From Hyphomonadaceae bacterium (lineage in GTDB: Bacteria > Pseudomonadota > Alphaproteobacteria > Caulobacterales > Aquidulcibacteraceae), in the NCBI GenBank assembly GCA_025458365.1, contig JALOSP010000038.1, forward strand, positions 1 to 8,401: 8,401 nucleotides of DNA, read 5' to 3'. The notes beneath the pieces are model-generated. The model worked only from the letters and a program-made list of their open reading frames with translations, was not told the origin of the DNA and did no database searches. Each line of letters starts with the position of its first letter. Positions within the stretch are counted from its first letter, which is position 1. Below, piece after piece: positions 6,377 through 8,401 of this stretch. The position numbers were made by a program, and so were the translations under genes.

Positions 6377-7249
6377 ATGGCATTGCCAGAATTCACCATG
6401 CGCCAATTGCTCGAAGCGGGCGCACACTTCGGTCACCAGACCCACCGCTGGAACCCGAAGATGCAGCAATATCTCTACGGTCAGCGCTCTGGCATTCACA
6501 TCATCGATCTGTCGCAATCGGTTCCGCTGATGCACCAGGCTCTGGTGAAGGTGCGCGATGTGGTCGCCAAGGGTGGCCGGGTGCTGTTCGTCGGCACCAA
6601 GCGTCAGGCGTCGGAGCCGGTGGCGGCAGCCGCAAAGCGTTCGGCCCAGTATTTCGTGAACCACCGCTGGCTCGGTGGCACGCTGACCAACTGGCAGACC
6701 GTGTCGAAGTCGATCCAGCGGATGCGCGAAGTTCAGGCCATGATCGGTGGCGAAGTGCCTGCGGGCCTCACCAAGAAGGAAGTGCTGAACCTGACACGCG
6801 AGCAGGAAAAGCTGGACCGTTCGCTGGGCGGGATCGCCGACATGGGCGGCATCCCTGACCTGATGTTCGTGATCGACACCAACAAGGAAACCATTGCGAT
6901 CAAGGAAGCCAAGAAGCTGGGCATCCCTGTGATTGCCATCGTGGACAGCAATTGCGATCCTGATGAAGTCGATATGCCGATCCCGGGCAATGACGATGCG
7001 ACCCGTGCGATCCAGCTCTATTGCGACCTGATTGCTGACGCCGTGCTCGATGGCCTGGCCGCCTCTCAGGGCCGTGGCGGTGTGGACCTGGGCGCTGCCG
7101 AAGTGGTTGTCGAGCCGATGCTGGCAGCCAGCGATGCGGTCGAGGCTGACCGGGTGGCTGAAGAGGCACCCGTGGCCGATGTCGGCACCGTGGACGAACT
7201 GGAAGCCGCCATGGCCCCGGCTGAAGCAGCACCGGACGCCGAAGGCTGA
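6377..7249 (+). CDS. rpsB: 30S ribosomal protein S2
   Basis: A 290-residue protein of the small ribosomal subunit, located near the head-body junction and required late in assembly and for S1 binding. The conserved S2 motifs [15 protein letters not shown] (15-29), [12 protein letters not shown] (95-106) and [25 protein letters not shown] (184-208) are intact. The core ends near residue 230. Residues 235-290 form an extra tail, rich in Ala, Val and Glu, with 15 acidic residues and a single Arg; E. coli S2 has only 241 residues. Such tails are known in alphaproteobacterial S2 and are probably disordered. The start at 6377 follows AAAAGGAAA (6361-6369), with AGGA 9 bases from the ATG; the in-frame upstream extension runs through leader hairpins and is not coding. 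It is paired with tsf downstream, the order found in most bacteria. Confidence 0.97.
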   Translation: MALPEFTMRQLLEAGAHFGHQTHRWNPKMQQYLYGQRSGIHIIDLSQSVPLMHQALVKVRDVVAKGGRVLFVGTKRQASEPVAAAAKRSAQYFVNHRWLGGTLTNWQTVSKSIQRMREVQAMIGGEVPAGLTKKEVLNLTREQEKLDRSLGGIADMGGIPDLMFVIDTNKETIAIKEAKKLGIPVIAIVDSNCDPDEVDMPIPGNDDATRAIQLYCDLIADAVLDGLAASQGRGGVDLGAAEVVVEPMLAASDAVEADRVAEEAPVADVGTVDELEAAMAPAEAAPDAEG

Positions 7250-7281
7250 AATCGGGCGCTTTGACCACCTTGTGAAAGTTT

Positions 7282-7313
7282 TGTGGCCGGGGGTTGTCTG
7301 ACCCCCGGCAACA
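7282..7313 (+). terminator. Strong intercistronic hairpin between rpsB and tsf (attenuator candidate)
   Basis: GCCGGGGGT (7286-7294) and ACCCCCGGC (7301-7309) form a perfect 9-bp stem with a six-base loop (TGTCTG). TGT (7282-7284) and ACA (7311-7313) extend it past one mismatch. There is no U-tract after it, so full intrinsic termination is unlikely. A partial attenuator, RNase processing site or 3' end stabiliser that sets the S2 to EF-Ts ratio is more plausible. Confidence 0.55.
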
Positions 7314-7372
7314 CCCAATCTGGCGGGCTGCGTCCCGCACCTGATCCACCCCATTCAATAGGAGAGAGCGTC

Positions 7373-8290
7373 ATGGCCGAGATTACGGCTGGCCTCGTCA
7401 AGGAACTTCGCGAAAAGACCGGCGTTGGCATGATGGATTGCAAGAAGGCGCTCGCCGAAACGGCTGGCGATCTGGAAGCGGCCGTTGACTGGCTGCGCGC
7501 CAAGGGCCTGTCCAAGGCTGCCAAGAAGGCTGATCGTGCAGCGGCTGAAGGCCTCGTCGGCGTCGCCGTTGAAGGCACCACCGGCGTTCTCGTCGAGCTG
7601 AATGCCGAAACCGATTTCGTGTCGCGCAACGACCAGTTCCAGGCCGCTGCGGCGGGCATCACAAAGCTGGGTCTGGGCGTGGACAGCGTGGAAGCGCTGG
7701 CTGCTGCACCGGCTCCGAACGGTGAAGGCACGGTGGGCGACTTCGTCACCAATCTGATCGCGACGATCGGCGAAAACATGACCCTGCGCCGGATGGCCAA
7801 GGTGTCTGTGTCGTCCGGCGTTGTGGCGTCCTACATCCACACCCAGATCGCCGATGGCCTGGGCCGGATCGGGGTGCTGGTCGGTGTGGAAGGCACGGGC
7901 GATGCCAGTGACCTCACCGAGATCGGCCGCAAGGTTGCCATGCACATCGCGGCCACCAGCCCGCTGGCGCTGGACACCACTGACCTTGACCCGGTTGTGG
8001 TCGAGCGTGAACGCGCCGTGCTGACCGAACAGGCCCGCGAAAGTGGCAAACCCGACAGCGTGATCGAAAAGATGATCGAAGGCCGGATTCGCAAGTTCTA
8101 TGAAGAAGTGGTGCTGTTGAAGCAGCCCTTCGTGATGAACCCGGACCAGACCGTGGAAGCCTTCGTGGCCGAGGCCGGCAAGGGTGCGGCCAAGGTCTCC
8201 AGCTTCGTGATGTTCAAGCTGGGCGATGGCGTGGAAAAAAAGGAAGACGACTTCGCTGCCGAAGTCGCCTCCATGACCGGCGGCGCCTGA
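7373..8290 (+). CDS. tsf: Translation elongation factor Ts
   Basis: A 305-residue cytosolic factor that exchanges GDP for GTP on EF-Tu. The N-terminal UBA-like module carries the signature [14 protein letters not shown] (16-29), followed by [28 protein letters not shown] (33-60). The core domain opens with the second signature [12 protein letters not shown] (75-86), whose Asp81-Phe82 pair is the one that inserts into EF-Tu to displace magnesium in known structures. Length is slightly above the 283 of E. coli and normal for alphaproteobacteria. The start at 7373 has AGGAGAGAG (7360-7368) 4 to 8 bases upstream, an unusually strong site that supports high independent translation after the intergenic hairpin. 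It is the last gene of the rpsB-tsf unit, followed by a clear terminator. Confidence 0.97.
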   Translation: MAEITAGLVKELREKTGVGMMDCKKALAETAGDLEAAVDWLRAKGLSKAAKKADRAAAEGLVGVAVEGTTGVLVELNAETDFVSRNDQFQAAAAGITKLGLGVDSVEALAAAPAPNGEGTVGDFVTNLIATIGENMTLRRMAKVSVSSGVVASYIHTQIADGLGRIGVLVGVEGTGDASDLTEIGRKVAMHIAATSPLALDTTDLDPVVVERERAVLTEQARESGKPDSVIEKMIEGRIRKFYEEVVLLKQPFVMNPDQTVEAFVAEAGKGAAKVSSFVMFKLGDGVEKKEDDFAAEVASMTGGA

Positions 8291-8300
8291 CTTCTCGCGC

Positions 8301-8317
8301 GCGGCTGTCCCAGCCGC
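8301..8317. repeat. 7-bp hairpin downstream of tsf
   Basis: GCGGCTG (8301-8307) and CAGCCGC (8311-8317) are perfect reverse complements around TCC, giving either a triloop or a five-base GTCCC loop if the last pair opens. It starts 10 bases after the tsf stop, has no T-run, and may protect the mRNA 3' end. Confidence 0.5.
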
Positions 8318-8334
8318 ATGCCATGTTCGAGAAT

Positions 8335-8351
8335 GCGGGTGAGACACCCGC
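8335..8351. repeat. Second 7-bp hairpin downstream of tsf
   Basis: GCGGGTG (8335-8341) and CACCCGC (8345-8351) pair perfectly around AGA. Its stem and spacer lengths are the same as those of the hairpin at 8301-8317, and it is followed by AGs and Cs rather than a T-run, so it is not an intrinsic terminator by itself. Confidence 0.5.
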
Positions 8352-8358
8352 GCTCCTG

Positions 8359-8393
8359 CCGCCGTGCCCAACCGGGCGCGGCGGTTTTGCTTT
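8359..8393 (+). terminator. Rho-independent terminator of the rpsB-tsf operon
   Basis: CCGCCGTGCCC (8359-8369) pairs with GGGCGCGGCGG (8374-8384) over 11 bp with one T-G wobble, closing an AACC tetraloop. TTTTGCTTT (8385-8393) follows directly. GC-rich stem, short loop and T-rich tract are the full intrinsic terminator pattern, 68 bases after the tsf stop. Confidence 0.88.
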
Positions 8394-8401
8394 GAGGGAT
8401 C

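Noticed and set aside
7272..7301. GTG-initiated 9-codon leader peptide ending in the hairpin before tsf
   Set aside because: No ribosome binding site upstream and no codon pattern (such as a run of one amino acid) that would suggest translation-coupled attenuation.
6044..7354. A 436-codon open frame on the minus strand over rpsB
   Set aside because: Antisense to the highly conserved rpsB and spanning two intergenic regions. His- and Arg-rich translation without a domain.
1..8401. CRISPR arrays, insertion sequences, tRNA genes, attachment sites
   Set aside because: No regularly spaced repeats, transposase motifs, cloverleaf patterns or flanking duplications were seen on either strand.

Overview
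The window looks like a chromosomal housekeeping segment of an alphaproteobacterium. The evidence is high GC coding sequence, an alphaproteobacterial-type LexA operator (GAAC-N7-GAAC), DnaE and EF-Ts sequences of alphaproteobacterial character, and an S2 protein with a long acidic tail. A Caulobacterales/Maricaulales relative (Caulobacter, Maricaulis or Hyphomonas-like) is my best guess. It rests mainly on a probable sidA gene next to dnaE and is inference.

Layout: (1) Positions 31-70 hold an SOS control region, a sigma70-like promoter overlapped by two tandem perfect LexA boxes. (2) Positions 111-200 encode a 29-residue single-membrane-helix peptide with a strong ribosome binding site. Its size, topology and SOS control match SidA, the damage-induced cell division inhibitor known from Caulobacter crescentus. 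It is easily missed because of its length. (3) Positions 283-3753 encode dnaE, the replicative DNA polymerase III alpha subunit, followed after 15 bases by a small VOC/glyoxalase-fold gene (3769-4146). (4) A convergent MFS transporter gene lies on the minus strand (4189-5433), and a divergent NTF2/SnoaL-like small protein gene starts at 5665. (5) The translation pair rpsB (6377-7249) and tsf (7373-8290) follows, with a highly structured leader before rpsB, a strong hairpin between the two genes, and a clear intrinsic terminator after tsf.

The first block suggests a DNA damage response unit. LexA cleavage would release the promoter at 31-59, producing the small membrane peptide that holds back division. 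With no convincing terminator in the 82 bases before dnaE, some transcription may continue into the replicative polymerase gene. The rpsB-tsf block is a translation operon whose leader and intergenic hairpins are plausible sites of autoregulation and differential expression. The VOC, MFS and NTF2-like genes between the two blocks are accessory, with no visible functional link to either.

The strongest observation is the SOS-controlled micropeptide with its double operator. The rpsB leader structures come next.
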